From Ursus arctos (lineage: Eukaryota; Chordata; Mammalia; Carnivora; Ursidae), in the NCBI RefSeq assembly GCF_023065955.2, contig NW_026623100.1, positions 69,072,727 through 69,136,726 of the forward strand: a stretch of DNA of 64,000 nucleotides, written 5' to 3'. Below are positions 11,480 through 21,820 of the stretch, in pieces. The notes beneath the pieces were generated by a model that saw nothing but the letters and a program-made list of their open reading frames with translations, was not told the DNA's origin and did not search any database. Every line of letters begins with the position of its first letter. Position 1 is the stretch's first letter. The position numbers and the translations under genes are program-made.

Positions 11480-11850
11480 TAGGCTGAATGTTTAGGTTCC
11501 CCCCCCCCCCCCGACCCCATCATATGTTGGTTAACCACAGTTGCAGCAACTGACATCAACAAAGGTTATTTCCTGCTCAGGCTGCATGTTTATAATGGGT
11601 CAGGTGAAGCTCTGTTCCATATCATCCTCACTCTTAGGGCCATGTTAATGGAATAAGCTCTATCTTGAACTTTGTCTTGTGGTAGACAGAAAAGGAATCA
11701 TACTAAAAACAAGAAAATGGCTACTCAGAAGTGACATACATTTCTGCTCAAATTTCTTTAGCTGAAGCAAGGCACATAGTCAATATGTACTAGTCAATAA
11801 TCCTCCCTTAAGGAGGGAGGACCATTGGGAGGGAAAATGGAATCTTTCCT
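11480..11850. mobile_element. MaLR (MLT1/MST-type) LTR remnants
   Basis: 11480-11530 resembles the start of a MaLR LTR (ggctgaatgtttaggttcc, a C tract, then catcatatgttg). 11560-11850 resembles an MLT1-type LTR read on the minus strand (ggttatttcctgctcaggct, ggctactcagaagtgacata, gctgaagcaaggcacatag). Boundaries and subfamily are uncertain. Confidence 0.45.
11499..11512. repeat. (C)14 homopolymer
   Basis: An uninterrupted run of fourteen C residues, probably an expanded C tract at the start of the LTR remnant. Prone to sequencing-length error. Confidence 0.95.
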
Positions 11851-11960
11851 ATGACAGAGAACTAACATGAGCCCTCAGGTTATGATGAGAACACAAAGGA
11901 GCAGAAGTAAAGTGGCCACTGAAACATCCTAAAACTGGTGCTAAGATGTGTCTGTATAGT

Positions 11961-12045
11961 GGACTGATTGGGGAAAACTATTTTGTGATGAACATAAACA
12001 CTGAAAATTTCTAGAAAAGAGGAGGAAAGCAGCAGTATCTATTTA
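11961..12045 (+). repeat. Unclassified purine-rich repeat, copy A
   Basis: Begins ggactgattgggg, continues with gatgaacataaacactg, and ends with ggaaagcagcagtatct. It aligns with the first third of copy B at 12326. No known family is recognised. Confidence 0.6.
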
Positions 12046-12165
12046 CCACATGTTCATTATGTGTACAGGTTAAGAGTTTTAGCAAAGCAGGAAAAGAGAA
12101 AAAGGTTTAAACTGAGACCCTTGGAGAATCTTCCCAGAATAGTTTTTGTAGAGGACAACACACAT

Positions 12166-12166
<1 letters not shown>

Positions 12167-12208
<42 letters not shown>
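12167..12208. repeat. (A)42 homopolymer
   Basis: Forty-two uninterrupted A residues. Such a pure tract usually marks a young retroposon tail, but no SINE or L1 body is recognisable upstream. Confidence 0.95.
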
Positions 12209-12211
<3 letters not shown>

Positions 12212-12325
12212 GGGCTCTGCTTGAAATCAACTCTTCCCCAGGCTGAGGATCAGCAAAGTAAAGGATGGCCTGCCTCTTGAGAAGGAAACTGCCCTGTATG
12301 GGGAACAAGAAATAGGACTGTACAA

Positions 12326-12602
12326 GGGACTGATTGGGGGACATGTTTTTCAGTGAACAGAAACACCAGACATTTCCATGTAGAATAGAAATTCCCTTTC
12401 CTTCCAAAAAGGAAAGCAGCATCTGAGAGTGGGTGAAAGTGAATTGCAGAAAAAGAAGAACAGAGAACACTAAGAAATGGAAAAATAGAGAAGCTTTGGT
12501 TGAGGGGGGAAAAAAGGAAATTCCAGGTGGAGTGAGGGCAGCAGACAGAACAAAGCTTGGTTAAGAACTGGAAGATGATAAAGACTCAGGTGAAGGAGAG
12601 CT
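12326..12602 (+). repeat. Unclassified purine-rich repeat, copy B
   Basis: Longest copy of the local three-copy family. It shares with copy C the order ggactgattg, attgcagaaa, aagaaatggaaaaatagag, gggcagcagacagaacaaag, agaactgg and caggtgaaggagag. Confidence 0.65.
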
Positions 12603-12689
12603 CTTACTCAACAAGCTCGGCAATGCTAAAAAGGGGATTACAAGAAGTAGTGAGAACAGCAGCCTTACTTTCTCAAGTCAACAAAATCT

Positions 12690-13130
12690 TCAGATCCTTT
12701 TACAGCAGGCTCTGTCCGGGTCCTGAGAATGGAAAGTTGAATAATGCACAGACCCTTACCTCCAGAAACTTATATTCTAATATGGGTGGTAGGCAATAAA
12801 TAGAAAAAATCAGTATTGTGTGATCAAGGACAAACAGAATTAAATTCTGGATGGTAATAGAACACAGGAGAATGACATCTAGGCAAAAGTAATGGAGGAA
12901 GATCAAGAGAGATTTCCTGGGATGGTAATACTTGACTATCATATCGAAGGATAAATAAGACTTGACTATATGAAGAAAAGTTAGTTAGAAGATTGGCACC
13001 TCTTTGCATGGCAAAGAGCACATGCAAGTGCAGAGAGAGATCAGAGCCACTAAATGGAAGGCCGTATTCAGGGAACTCAGCACAAGATGTGTCGTGGGGC
13101 TGAAGCTGAGGGGATGAGTGGAGAACACTC
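12690..13130 (-). mobile_element. L2 LINE 3' end, reverse orientation
   Basis: The reversed L2 3' signature is visible: ccttacctccagaaacttat, attctaatatgggtggtagg, caataaatag, then the aagagcacatgcaagtgcag block. Decayed but in the expected order. Confidence 0.6.
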
Positions 13131-13149
13131 ATATGTGAGTCACAGGCTG

Positions 13150-13300
13150 GGGGCCTTGTGTCAGCTCTGCCACTAATACGCTGAAAATTGGGCCAAGATT
13201 CAACTTCTCTGGGCCTCAGGTTTGTTTCTAGGAAAAATAAAGGAAATGATGTCTAAGATCCCCTTGATACCTGGCATTATAAAAGGTCAAAGTCAAGAAT
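13150..13300 (+). mobile_element. MIR SINE fragment
   Basis: Forward MIR-like landmarks are cagctctgccactaatacg, attcaacttctctgggcctc and acctggcattataa. Head missing. Confidence 0.5.
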
Positions 13301-13642
13301 TCTCAGCAGAGGGCTAGACATCAGCAGCACTTATAAATTAACTGTTAAAGCAAAGGCATTAAGAGGAGAGATACTAAGTCCTGAAGAAGGAAGCTCAAAG
13401 GTTGTTCACGTCATTCATTTTTTAACTCCAACTTCCCACTTTCAGTATCCCTTCCACATCCTTCCTGAAAGAATTGTGTTTGAGAGCTCGTTATCACTGG
13501 GGGCAGCCTTTTTAAGTGACAGGCTATTTTGATGTCTGGAAATGCTCCTTAGACTGTGCTGAAAGATCATAGATGAGGCATAACTGTCATCGTGGCATTT
13601 GCAAACTCCCCCGCAGGTGCTTGAGAGATGTCACTGTGTGAA

Positions 13643-13885
13643 GGACTGATTGCAGAAAACAGGTGCACTGGACATTTCCACCAGAAGAAAGAAGGTGCAA
13701 CAAGAGTGAGCAAACATGGATTGCAGAGAGGAGAGGGAGAATGTTAGGAAGTGGAGAAAGAAAGGAAGTTGAGAATCTGAGGTTGAAGAAAAAAGAGAAG
13801 ACACTGATTAGGGTAAGGGTAGCAGAGAGAATAAAGCTAGAGAACAGGTGGATGAAAAGGAACCAAGGTGAAGGAGAATGTATTT
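13643..13885 (+). repeat. Unclassified purine-rich repeat, copy C
   Basis: Aligns with copy B over most of its length, with a shared start (ggactgattg), a shared core (tggacatttcca, gattgcagag) and a shared end (accaaggtgaaggagaatg). Diverged from B by substitutions and several indels. Confidence 0.6.
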
Positions 13886-13899
13886 TTTTTTCACCCATA

Positions 13900-14340
13900 A
13901 AGTTCAGTAATGCTTTTAGAATTGCAAATATGCATTTAAATTTAATAATACAATTATGGTATATTAAATGTCAAATGACTGTTACAGAAAAGCACTTAAA
14001 ATTAATACATATGCATGAGATAAATCCTGTCTAGTTGTCAAGGTCTGAATTCAAAGTTACATAAGCCAGGCTTTTGCACTGAATTTTCTTACAGCTTAAG
14101 GTTGCAAAGATCTATGAATTTCATTGGTATTTAACAAAGAAGCCTGAGCAAAGCTTAGAACCAAAAGAAGTGTGTCCAGACAGTGAACAGCCAAGCCCAA
14201 ATGCTATTCAAATCAAAGTAAAATTGAAGGCAATGATGGTCTCACCATCACCATCTACAAATGGTTATTGAGGTCCCTAAGTATAGCTCTGTATTACCAA
14301 GGAGTCACCCTTTCCTTCCTTCCTTAAAAAAGATACCATG
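13900..14340. other. No recognised feature
   Basis: Unique-looking AT-rich sequence. Confidence 0.4.
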
Positions 14341-14343
14341 TTA

Positions 14344-14600
14344 ACTATATAAAGATATGTATATATAGTAATATATTGATATATATATTATATATATTAT
14401 AATATATATTATATATATATTATAATATATATTATATAATTTATAAATATAATTTTATAAATATATATAAAATATCTATACATATTGTATATTGCATATA
14501 TACAATGTATATATTGTATGTATTGTGAATATATCATATATATTATATATTGCATATATACATATTGTGTATATATACATATATTGCAAATGTATATATT
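14344..14600. repeat. AT-rich microsatellite, palindrome-rich
   Basis: A 250-base run of TATA, TATATTATAATATA and TGTATATA units. Many segments are self-complementary, so hairpin or cruciform formation is plausible. Overlapping isoleucine/tyrosine-rich open frames on both strands are artefacts of the repeat. Confidence 0.9.
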
Positions 14601-14839
14601 TAGGTTTAGTCCTAAAGAGTGAAAGTTCAGGAATATTCAGGAAATATTCAGGAAAGAGTGAAAGTTTCTTGACATCATCGATATCCCTCCACAAATTCTA
14701 CTTTTCAGAAGTAACTACTTTGTGACCTTCTGAACCTTTTTCTTCAAAGAAATCTTTTTCAACAAATTTGTGGAATACTTCTAGAGGACCCATAATTTTA
14801 TTAAGAAGCTAACAATGGATAGTGGAAGACCCAATAGGC

Positions 14840-15163
14840 ATGTTTCACACACATGTATTCTATGCACAATGGGGTTCTGTGAGAGGGTCACCACATCCCC
14901 ATGATTGGAGAGTCTTGGAAAACATCCCTCCTGAGCTCATTCTTTTTTTTGGAGTAACGACTCAGTTCCTTACAGTTTGGGGGCTATGTCCCTATTTCCT
15001 TACCAGTTGCCAACAGGGGGCTTCTCTCAATCTCTGAATGACACCTATATTCCTTGATACAAGATCTCCTTTATCTCCTCATCTAAGGTAAACTGTACCA
15101 TGTACACAAGGAGAATGAGTAGAAAATCTTGGTGGCCACCTTAGAATTCTGCCTACCACAGAC
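14840..15163 (-). mobile_element. Possible MLT1-type MaLR LTR, reverse orientation
   Basis: Reads like a degraded MLT1 LTR in reverse, with cgactcagttccttacagtt, ccagttgccaacagggg and a terminal ggtggccaccttagaattctgc-type end followed by ctaccaca. Highly diverged. Confidence 0.4.
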
Positions 15164-15897
15164 CTTCTTTTGACTTTGGAATCAATACAAAATAAAATAC
15201 AGGAGATGACTGTGAAAATGCTGAAGCTGATGACAGAATGGGCTTACAGATATGACCTTACCAAATTAAACCACTTTACTTTCCCCATCCCTGATAACAT
15301 GTACAATTTCAGGCCTCCCCAGGACAGGAAGATATTGACTTAATGAGCATATCTCATGACAGAAGAGTAAGCCAGAATGCACTTTCTCTGTAGCCAGGCA
15401 AGTCTGAGAGTCAGAAACCAAAAAAACAACAAAGTTGAGAGTTGGGACTGAATCATTCTGATCCCTGAAATAGTTCATGTATTCCTCCATGTTCTCTCTT
15501 TCATCATAGTTGAGCAGAGCAAGAGGGTAGAATCAGAAAATGGAAGAAGTTTGAATCGCCAAGTCCAATCTGACCCACGGTGGGCTTTTTGTGAGTGAAG
15601 ATTAAACTTTTTTAATTCAGCCGCTAGGATTTGTTCTTTGGGGTTGTTACAGTAGCCAACAGTGCGTTCTCTAACAAATGGCCAAAAGATTCTTTATAAC
15701 CTTAGCATATTTTACCAGTCTTATCTCCAGTCATACAGACCATATGTTTTCATACCTCTATTCCATTACTAATGTTGCCTTAATCATCACCTGAAAAATA
15801 TTCAGCCAGTGACACCTGGAATGTTGTTTCTTCCCATTCTCATTCTCTCTTTTTGTATGTATCATTCAGAATCAAAATGCAGTATCATTGTAATAGT
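15164..15897. other. No recognised feature
   Basis: No repeat or gene recognised. The minus-strand 74-codon frame has no known domain. Confidence 0.4.
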
Positions 15898-15903
15898 GTT
15901 TGT

Positions 15904-16016
15904 TGTGTGGTGATAGATGGTAGCTACACTTGGGTGAGCATAGGATAATGAATAGAGTTGCCAAATCACTATGTTATATACCTGAACCTAATGTAACATT
16001 CTGCATCAACTATAAA
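15904..16016 (+). mobile_element. L1 3'-end fragment
   Basis: Matches the terminal L1 3' UTR pattern: gtggtgatagatggtagcta, gggtgagcataggataatg, aaatcactatgttatatacc and catcaactataaaatg. A SINE sits directly on its tail. Confidence 0.75.
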
Positions 16017-16019
16017 ATG

Positions 16020-16172
16020 CAGTGCCTAGGTGGCTCAGTCGTTAAGTGTCTGACTTTTGATTTCAGCTCAGGTCAAGATCTCAGAGTTGTGGGTTTGAGC
16101 CCCCTATCAGGCTCTGTGCACTGGGTGTGGAGCCTGCTCGAGATTCTCTTCCTCTGCCCCTTCCCACACTCT

Positions 16173-16215
<43 letters not shown>
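16020..16215 (+). mobile_element. SINEC copy with long poly(A)
   Basis: Starts gtgcctaggtggctcagtc, carries the tRNA-like region (gtgggtttgagcccc) and a CT-rich middle, and ends in a poly(A) of about 37 residues. It landed at or in the tail of the L1 fragment just upstream. Confidence 0.95.
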
Positions 16216-16216
<1 letters not shown>

Positions 16217-16740
16217 CAATACCATTTAAAAAATCCCAATTTTTAAAAATAACCTGATCAAAAAAATTAATGTTTCCAAGTATTAAAATGTACCATAAAT
16301 CTGTGTTAATTAAAATATATGAAAAAAATCATGAAAAAATGGACAAATAAAAAGAATATCATCTTTAACATCTGAATGTGTATCAAAATTTAGTATATGG
16401 CAATAATAAAAGCATTTCAAATCAGTGATAAAAAATAATACAATTAACACATTGTGTTGGATAAATAATTACCCATTTGGGTAAGGAATAAGATATGGAT
16501 CATTTTCATAATTATAACTATTTAAATACGAGACTAAACATAAAATTACCAGGAGTGAATAGGTGCCTGGCTTATTTAAATCTTAGCATAGAGAAGACCT
16601 TTCTAAGCATAATTCCAACACAGAATAGAGAAATGATAATTCGTAAGACTTCATGAATAATTAGAAAAAATTAAAAATCTAACAGCAAAATAGGCAAGAT
16701 ACAAGAAGAGCAATTCACAGATTAAAATAGTCCCAAGACA
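16216..16740 (+). mobile_element. L1M (old LINE-1) ORF2-region remnant
   Basis: A-rich sequence with L1M ORF2 3' landmarks such as ttacccatttgggtaagg, aataagatatggatcat and agaagagcaattcacag. All frames are broken. Confidence 0.5.
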
Positions 16741-17120
16741 TGTGAAAATATTTTCTTCATTTCATCTGAATTTAAACTTCATGAAAGCAGGGTTCTTTCC
16801 AAGTCTGTTCATCAAGATACCCTAACAACTTAGTTTAGTCCCTGGTAAGCATTAATTTGATAAGTAAATGATTGAATCAATCAATAATTAATAAATATCC
16901 ATCTGTGGTCTTTTGTTTTTGCTTATTAGGTTAGCTTTACTAAAAGATCTGTTGATATGCAATGCCAACTTAGTTAAACTTTCTGAATAAGAATTTCTAA
17001 TATCCCTTTACAGGTAAGGGTCATAAAGGAAACAATTAACAGAATAAATAATCTAACAACAAAAAGATAAATATTTGTTTTATAAGCTTGGGGAAATATG
17101 AAAAAATCATACTTTTAAGC
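16741..17120. other. No clearly recognised feature
   Basis: AT-rich. It may contain further decayed L1 or other repeat sequence, but nothing firm is seen. Confidence 0.3.
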
Positions 17121-17389
17121 ACATCTGTGTATGGCATGTGGAAGCAACAAAAACTAAATGAACTAAAATTCCAGAATGAGAACCATCTTGAAATAAACTT
17201 AACAATTGCCATTCATTTTGTTCCTTGGGGGATTTATCAAATCAGGACATGTACTGAGCGAAAGAAAGGGACAATGCTATGGGAAAGAGTAATTAGCAAA
17301 GCTTTTAGTGGTGGGTGATACAGGAATAGAAAACTATATTGGTTATTTCTTTTGACCTAGCTGTCCTTTGGTAATTTCAATTATACATG

Positions 17390-17965
17390 TACTGTAACAG
17401 CAATATCTAAAGCCATATCATTTGAGAATTTTCCCAAAATACCAAAAGACATCGCCCACAGATTCAATAAGCTCTAAGAAACCCAAGCAGAATAAATGTA
17501 AAGAAAACCACATATTGGTACACTATGGTAAAGTTTCTAGAGACCAAAGACAAAATCAGCAGAAGACAAGCATCCAAATGTTCAGATCTACAATATCTGA
17601 AATAGACAAAAACCACCTACATGACCTTGAGCAGCATAATGGGATACTGTAAAGTAATGGGAGTGAACTATACATAATAATGTTGATACAACCTACAAAT
17701 AGTGTTCAACAAAAGTATCTGGTCACAAAGGAATAAATATGATCCTATTTATAAATACTATAAAGTCCAAAAAAACTAATTAGACATGGGTTTTATTCTC
17801 AGAGAAGTAATGGCTAAATGGATAGCTGGGGTGCTGGTAATGTTTCTAATCTCATACTGTTGATACAGCCTGTTTAGCTCAGAAAACTCAGACTATACAT
17901 GTATGATATATACATTTCTGTATGTGTATTATACTTCCATAAAATGCTTTAAAAATAATTACAAT
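17390..17965 (+). mobile_element. L1M 3'-end remnant
   Basis: The end carries an old L1 3' UTR pattern: tgatcctatttataaatac, ggggtgctggtaatgtttc, actatacatgtatgatatat, then tctgtatgtgtattatactt and a short A-rich tail. Confidence 0.6.
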
Positions 17966-18562
17966 TCTGGGAATTGGAAAAGTCCAATTTTTAACCATAG
18001 GAATAGATAGCAGAATTAGAATAGAGGTAAAGTTCATTGGAGGTGAGAATTTCAAGAATATAAGCAGCCAAAAGTTGGACACATTGTTTAAATGGACATT
18101 GGCTGTCCTCCACAGAAGGGCAGAAGTTGAGAAAGCCTGTAAGCCAGCTGTTAAAATGAATAGAGTGGAATGAAGAGGTTGGAAAGCAATATTCCTGAGA
18201 ATATTCATAGGGTACATGTTGGCAAAGAGTGAGAGCTTTGAACAGGACAGTGAAAGTAAAGATTTGGAATTAGAATTATGGGGCGGGGGGGGGGGGGGAG
18301 AGAGAGCCCATCTTCCCAAAACATGACAAATGGGTTGTGAGAAATAAGGATCCCTCACTTTGGAGGAATGGTCAAACAAAAGACTCAGGATAGAGCTATA
18401 TTTTTCATATAGTAGGAAACAGAGGCGACATGTAGAAATACATTTAGGAATATAGGAAATACTTGTATCATAGAAAATGGGTTCCAAAAGAATGCTAGAA
18501 CAATTTGAGAGGGAAAGGAGTAAAAGGTAGTATGTAGGGTTAGAGGAGAGAGACAAGGACAT
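17888..18562 (-). other. Longest open frame in the window (224 codons), not assigned
   Basis: The predicted product is rich in Ser, Leu and Ile, and six consecutive prolines come from the G/C homopolymer at 18282-18299. It has no recognised domain. It overlaps the 3' end of the L1M remnant. A chance frame is the most likely explanation; its codon pattern would have to be tested in related species. Confidence 0.15.
18280..18304. repeat. G homopolymer with short GA tail
   Basis: A ggggcggggggggg-type run followed by (GA)n. Likely unstable in length. Confidence 0.85.
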
Positions 18563-18776
18563 AAAAAGAATGAATAAACAGAGAAGCCAAAATATTAGAT
18601 GTTATCAAGGATAATGAGCTTCTGAGGATATCTCAAGCCATGTGAGTCTAACCTTGATTATTCAGTTTTTGGCACATACTTTTCAAAGTACTTGGAGACA
18701 GTGACACGTGCATGGGGAATGAGAGGGCAAAGTGCTGCCTTCTCTTCATACCCCACAGCTCCAACTTTACATAAAA
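18563..18776. other. No recognised feature
   Basis: Unique-looking sequence between the open frame and the next SINE. Confidence 0.4.
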
Positions 18777-18785
18777 CTTAAAAGA

Positions 18786-18952
18786 GGGGCACCTGGGTGA
18801 TTCAATCAGTTAAGTATCTGACTCTTGATCTCAGTCCAGGTCTTGATCTCAGGGTCATGAATTCAAGTCCTGCCACGCTGGGCTCCACACTGGGTGTGGA
18901 GCTTACTAAAAACAAAACAAAACAAAACAAAACAAAACAAAACAAAAACAAC
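18786..18952 (+). mobile_element. SINEC copy
   Basis: Starts ggggcacctgggtgattcaa and ends in an (AAAAC)n tail. A 9-base target-site duplication, cttaaaaga, flanks it at 18777-18785 and 18953-18961. The CT-rich middle is missing, so this is a short-form copy. Confidence 0.95.
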
Positions 18953-19141
18953 CTTAAAAGACCTCAGTAACTTTGATCTGGTATGATAGATGCACTGGGG
19001 ATAACTTACTCCAAGCATGCATATAATATAAGAACACTTCTGTCTCTTTCATTTAATACTCCAAGCAATGGAGAATTGACTGCTTCATGCAACTTTTCTC
19101 TCCAATTTCAAATAATTACAATTATTAGAAATTTCTTCCCT

Positions 19142-19330
19142 GGGGGCATCTGGGTGGCTCAATCGGTTGTGTCTGACTCTTGGTTTTGGCTCAGGTCATG
19201 ATCTCAGGGTTATGGGATCGAGCCCCCATGTTGGGCTCTGTGCTCAGCATGGAGACTGCTTGTCCCTATCCCTGTGCTCCTCCCCTTGCATTCTCTCTCT
19301 CAATCTCTCTCTCATAAATGAAAAATAAAA
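19142..19330 (+). mobile_element. SINEC copy
   Basis: Head gggggcatctgggtggctca, tRNA-like gttatgggatcgagcccc, CT-rich middle and AATAAA-type tail. A short duplication (ttcttcc) is visible at both ends. Confidence 0.95.
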
Positions 19331-19692
19331 GTTCTTCCTAATCTTGAGTCCACATCTGCCTCCATGTCATTCCCATATATTAGTTCTAGTTCTGCCTGCC
19401 GGAGCCAAACAGAGCAAGCCTGCTTCCCGTTTCACATGAAAGCATATCAAATATTTATTGACAGTTTACATGTCACCAGTGTTTTCTCCAGGCCAAACTC
19501 CCTTAGGTCCTAGCTGTCTCAGAATCAATGGACTATGGCAACACAGATGATGTATCCTTCATTTCCAAACTACTAACACCTGTTTCAGATACTAAGTGGT
19601 GGCAAAATAAAGAAAATCCTGGTCAGCATTTACACCTGGGGTTCTACTGGCATACTGTATATAGAAAATCAAATGATTCATCTTCAGAGTTG
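19331..19692. other. No recognised feature
   Basis: Unique-looking sequence. Confidence 0.4.
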
Positions 19693-19694
19693 TA

Positions 19695-20130
19695 CAGTGG
19701 CTTCCAATCCCCCCAGCAAATCCCTGAAACTGTGGATAGTACCGAATCCTATGTATAGTATATTTTTTCCTGTACATACATACCTATGATAAAGTTTAAT
19801 TTTCAAATTAGGCATAATAGATTAACAACAACAGCTCATTATAAAATGGAACAATTATAATGATATGCTGTAATGAAAGTTATGTAAACATGGTTTCTTT
19901 CTCTCTCAAAATATTTTATGGTACTGTACTCACCCTGATGATGATGTGAGATGATAAAATGCCTGTATTATGACATGAAGTAAGGTGAAGGACATAGGCA
20001 CAATAATAAAGCATTAGGCTACTACTGACTTTCTGATAGGACAGAGCAAGGATCATCTGCTTCCAGACTGCAGTTGACCAAAGGTAACTGAAACTATGAA
20101 AAGCACAGTGTGGATAAGCAGGGTCTACTG
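19695..20130 (+). mobile_element. Tigger-type (Tc1/mariner superfamily) non-autonomous DNA transposon
   Basis: A full-length-looking element bounded by TA at 19693-19694 and 20131-20132. It has inverted termini CAGTGG... and ...CTACTG. Internal landmarks include ctgtggatagtaccgaatcc, catacctatgataaagttt, tgagatgataaaatgcct and taggctactactgactttc. No transposase coding capacity. The exact Tigger/MER name is not certain. Confidence 0.8.
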
Positions 20131-20159
20131 TATTTGTAAATATGGGCTCCACTTCTATT

Positions 20160-20805
20160 CAAACAGAAAGTATACTATACACTCCAGGTGTATATTGGTT
20201 TTAAAGAATCACAATTACAGTTTCATGCTTGATAAGTACCAGTTATAAAGCACTCATTTTATGAGAATTGTGGGTCAAATGAACTGAACCATGAAATAGC
20301 AAATGTGTCTAAAGATAATATTCTGTCACAAAGTTAAGTTATATTTGTACTCCAAAATTTTACTTTTGAAAACTTGGGAATAAGGAATTGCTTTAGGATG
20401 TTCAAACAATACCAAGATTCTCCAATTAATTTCTATTTGTTTCGGAAGTGGCCTTTAGACTCACTTGAAGCAAGAAAGGCATGGGAAATTTATTTTTTTC
20501 TCTCTAGTGAGATGGGATACCTACATGGGTTGAACAGTATAGCAATTATTGACTTTGGCTCTTTTTGCTTGCATTTCTTGTATGATTCACCACATAATGC
20601 AACTTTTCCCTAACCAACTAACAAACTAAAAGTACCTTCTCTGAGCAAAATGCTTAGATGTTAGAGTGAATTGTGCAGGTGTGTATCCCACCATGTCTTC
20701 TTTAAAGAGCTTCCAATATGGTTGAGGAGATAAGACTGAAACTTCAGTGTTATTAGCACAGAATGATCAATTGTAGCAACAGTGAAGGCATGGATGATGT
20801 ATTAT
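20160..20805. other. No recognised feature
   Basis: Unique-looking sequence. A 79-codon plus-strand frame has no recognised domain. Confidence 0.4.
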
Positions 20806-20810
20806 ACACA

Positions 20811-20834
20811 CACACACGTATTATATATGCATAT

Positions 20835-20872
<38 letters not shown>
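20811..20872. repeat. (AC)n-AT-(TG)n compound microsatellite
   Basis: A short (AC)n tract, an AT-rich spacer with atatatgcatatat, then about 32 bases of (TG)n. The AC and TG halves are complementary and could pair as a hairpin. Confidence 0.95.
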
Positions 20873-20874
<2 letters not shown>

Positions 20875-20877
20875 ATA

Positions 20878-21000
20878 ACAAAGCTGCATGTGAATCCTGG
20901 ATTTACCATATGCTAGCAACGTGGCCCTCAACCAGTCACTAAACCATTATAAGCCAATATCAGGAGGATAATAGTGACTTTTATATTATAGTATTACATA
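20878..21000 (+). mobile_element. MIR SINE fragment
   Basis: Forward MIR-like order: atgtgaatcctggatttacc, tgctagcaacgtggccctc, then gataatagtgacttttat. No terminal parts. Confidence 0.55.
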
Positions 21001-21029
21001 GCCTCTTCTCTAATCTTCTCAGTCCCAAA

Positions 21030-21815
21030 ATGACACTGAATATCACTGATTTCTCCATCATTATTGCAAGTGGTTTTTGTCTAGGTGTCCATAACAGCAT
21101 ATTCTTCTGGTTCTTCTACTCCACTGGATTCCCCATCACAGTCTGTTTTGCTATTTTTTCCCCCTCTCTTCCAGAATTCTTAAAGTTGAACTTCTTCAAG
21201 AGTTGGTCCTATAATATCTTACCTTCTCTGGTTATTTTTTTTCTATATGTAATCTCATATAGTACCACAGAATTAAATATCATCCATATATCAGTGTCCT
21301 CCAAAATCATATCTCCAGACTTCATCTCCTAAGTTGCAAACTCTAGATCTAATTACCTTCTTAACATTTTTAATGAATGCTGTATGTGTAATAAGTGTCT
21401 AAAGCTAAACATGTCCAACTCAGAACACCGGATTTCCCACCTTTTAAATCTGTTCTTCCCTTACTCTTCCACTCTTAATAAATATACTCCTGTCCACAGA
21501 GTTCTTAAAGCAAAAGATAAGGCATAACCCTTGAACAATGTTTTCTTCCTTTGGAGGATATCTATCAGAGAGTCCAAACTATCAGAAAGTCATGTTGACT
21601 CAATTTCTAAAACATTCCCCAGATGAGTTAACTCCCTCCACCTCCACTATGACTATAATTGTCCAAGGCCTGGCCTATCTTCTCTCACCTCGACCAGATC
21701 TTCTAACTAGCCCCCTTCCCCCATTCTTGTCCCACACACAACTGAGAGGCTAATCTTTAAAAATATTATAGCTAGGATCAGTCTACTCACCTGCCTAAAA
21801 TAACAACAAAAACAC
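21030..21815 (+). mobile_element. L2 LINE ORF2/3' remnant, left part
   Basis: L2 landmarks in order: agaattaaatatcatccata, aaaatcatatctccagactt, aagctaaacatgtccaactc, cttctaactagccccct, and actcacctgcctaaaat. The sequence stops where the L1 begins and appears to resume at about 27610. Confidence 0.7.
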
Positions 21816-21820
21816 AAACA

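Noticed and set aside
12061..12470. Lys-rich and Phe-rich open frames
   Set aside because: Produced by reading through the 42-residue poly(A) on the two strands.
14476..14725. Ile/Tyr-rich frames on both strands
   Set aside because: Artefacts of the AT microsatellite.
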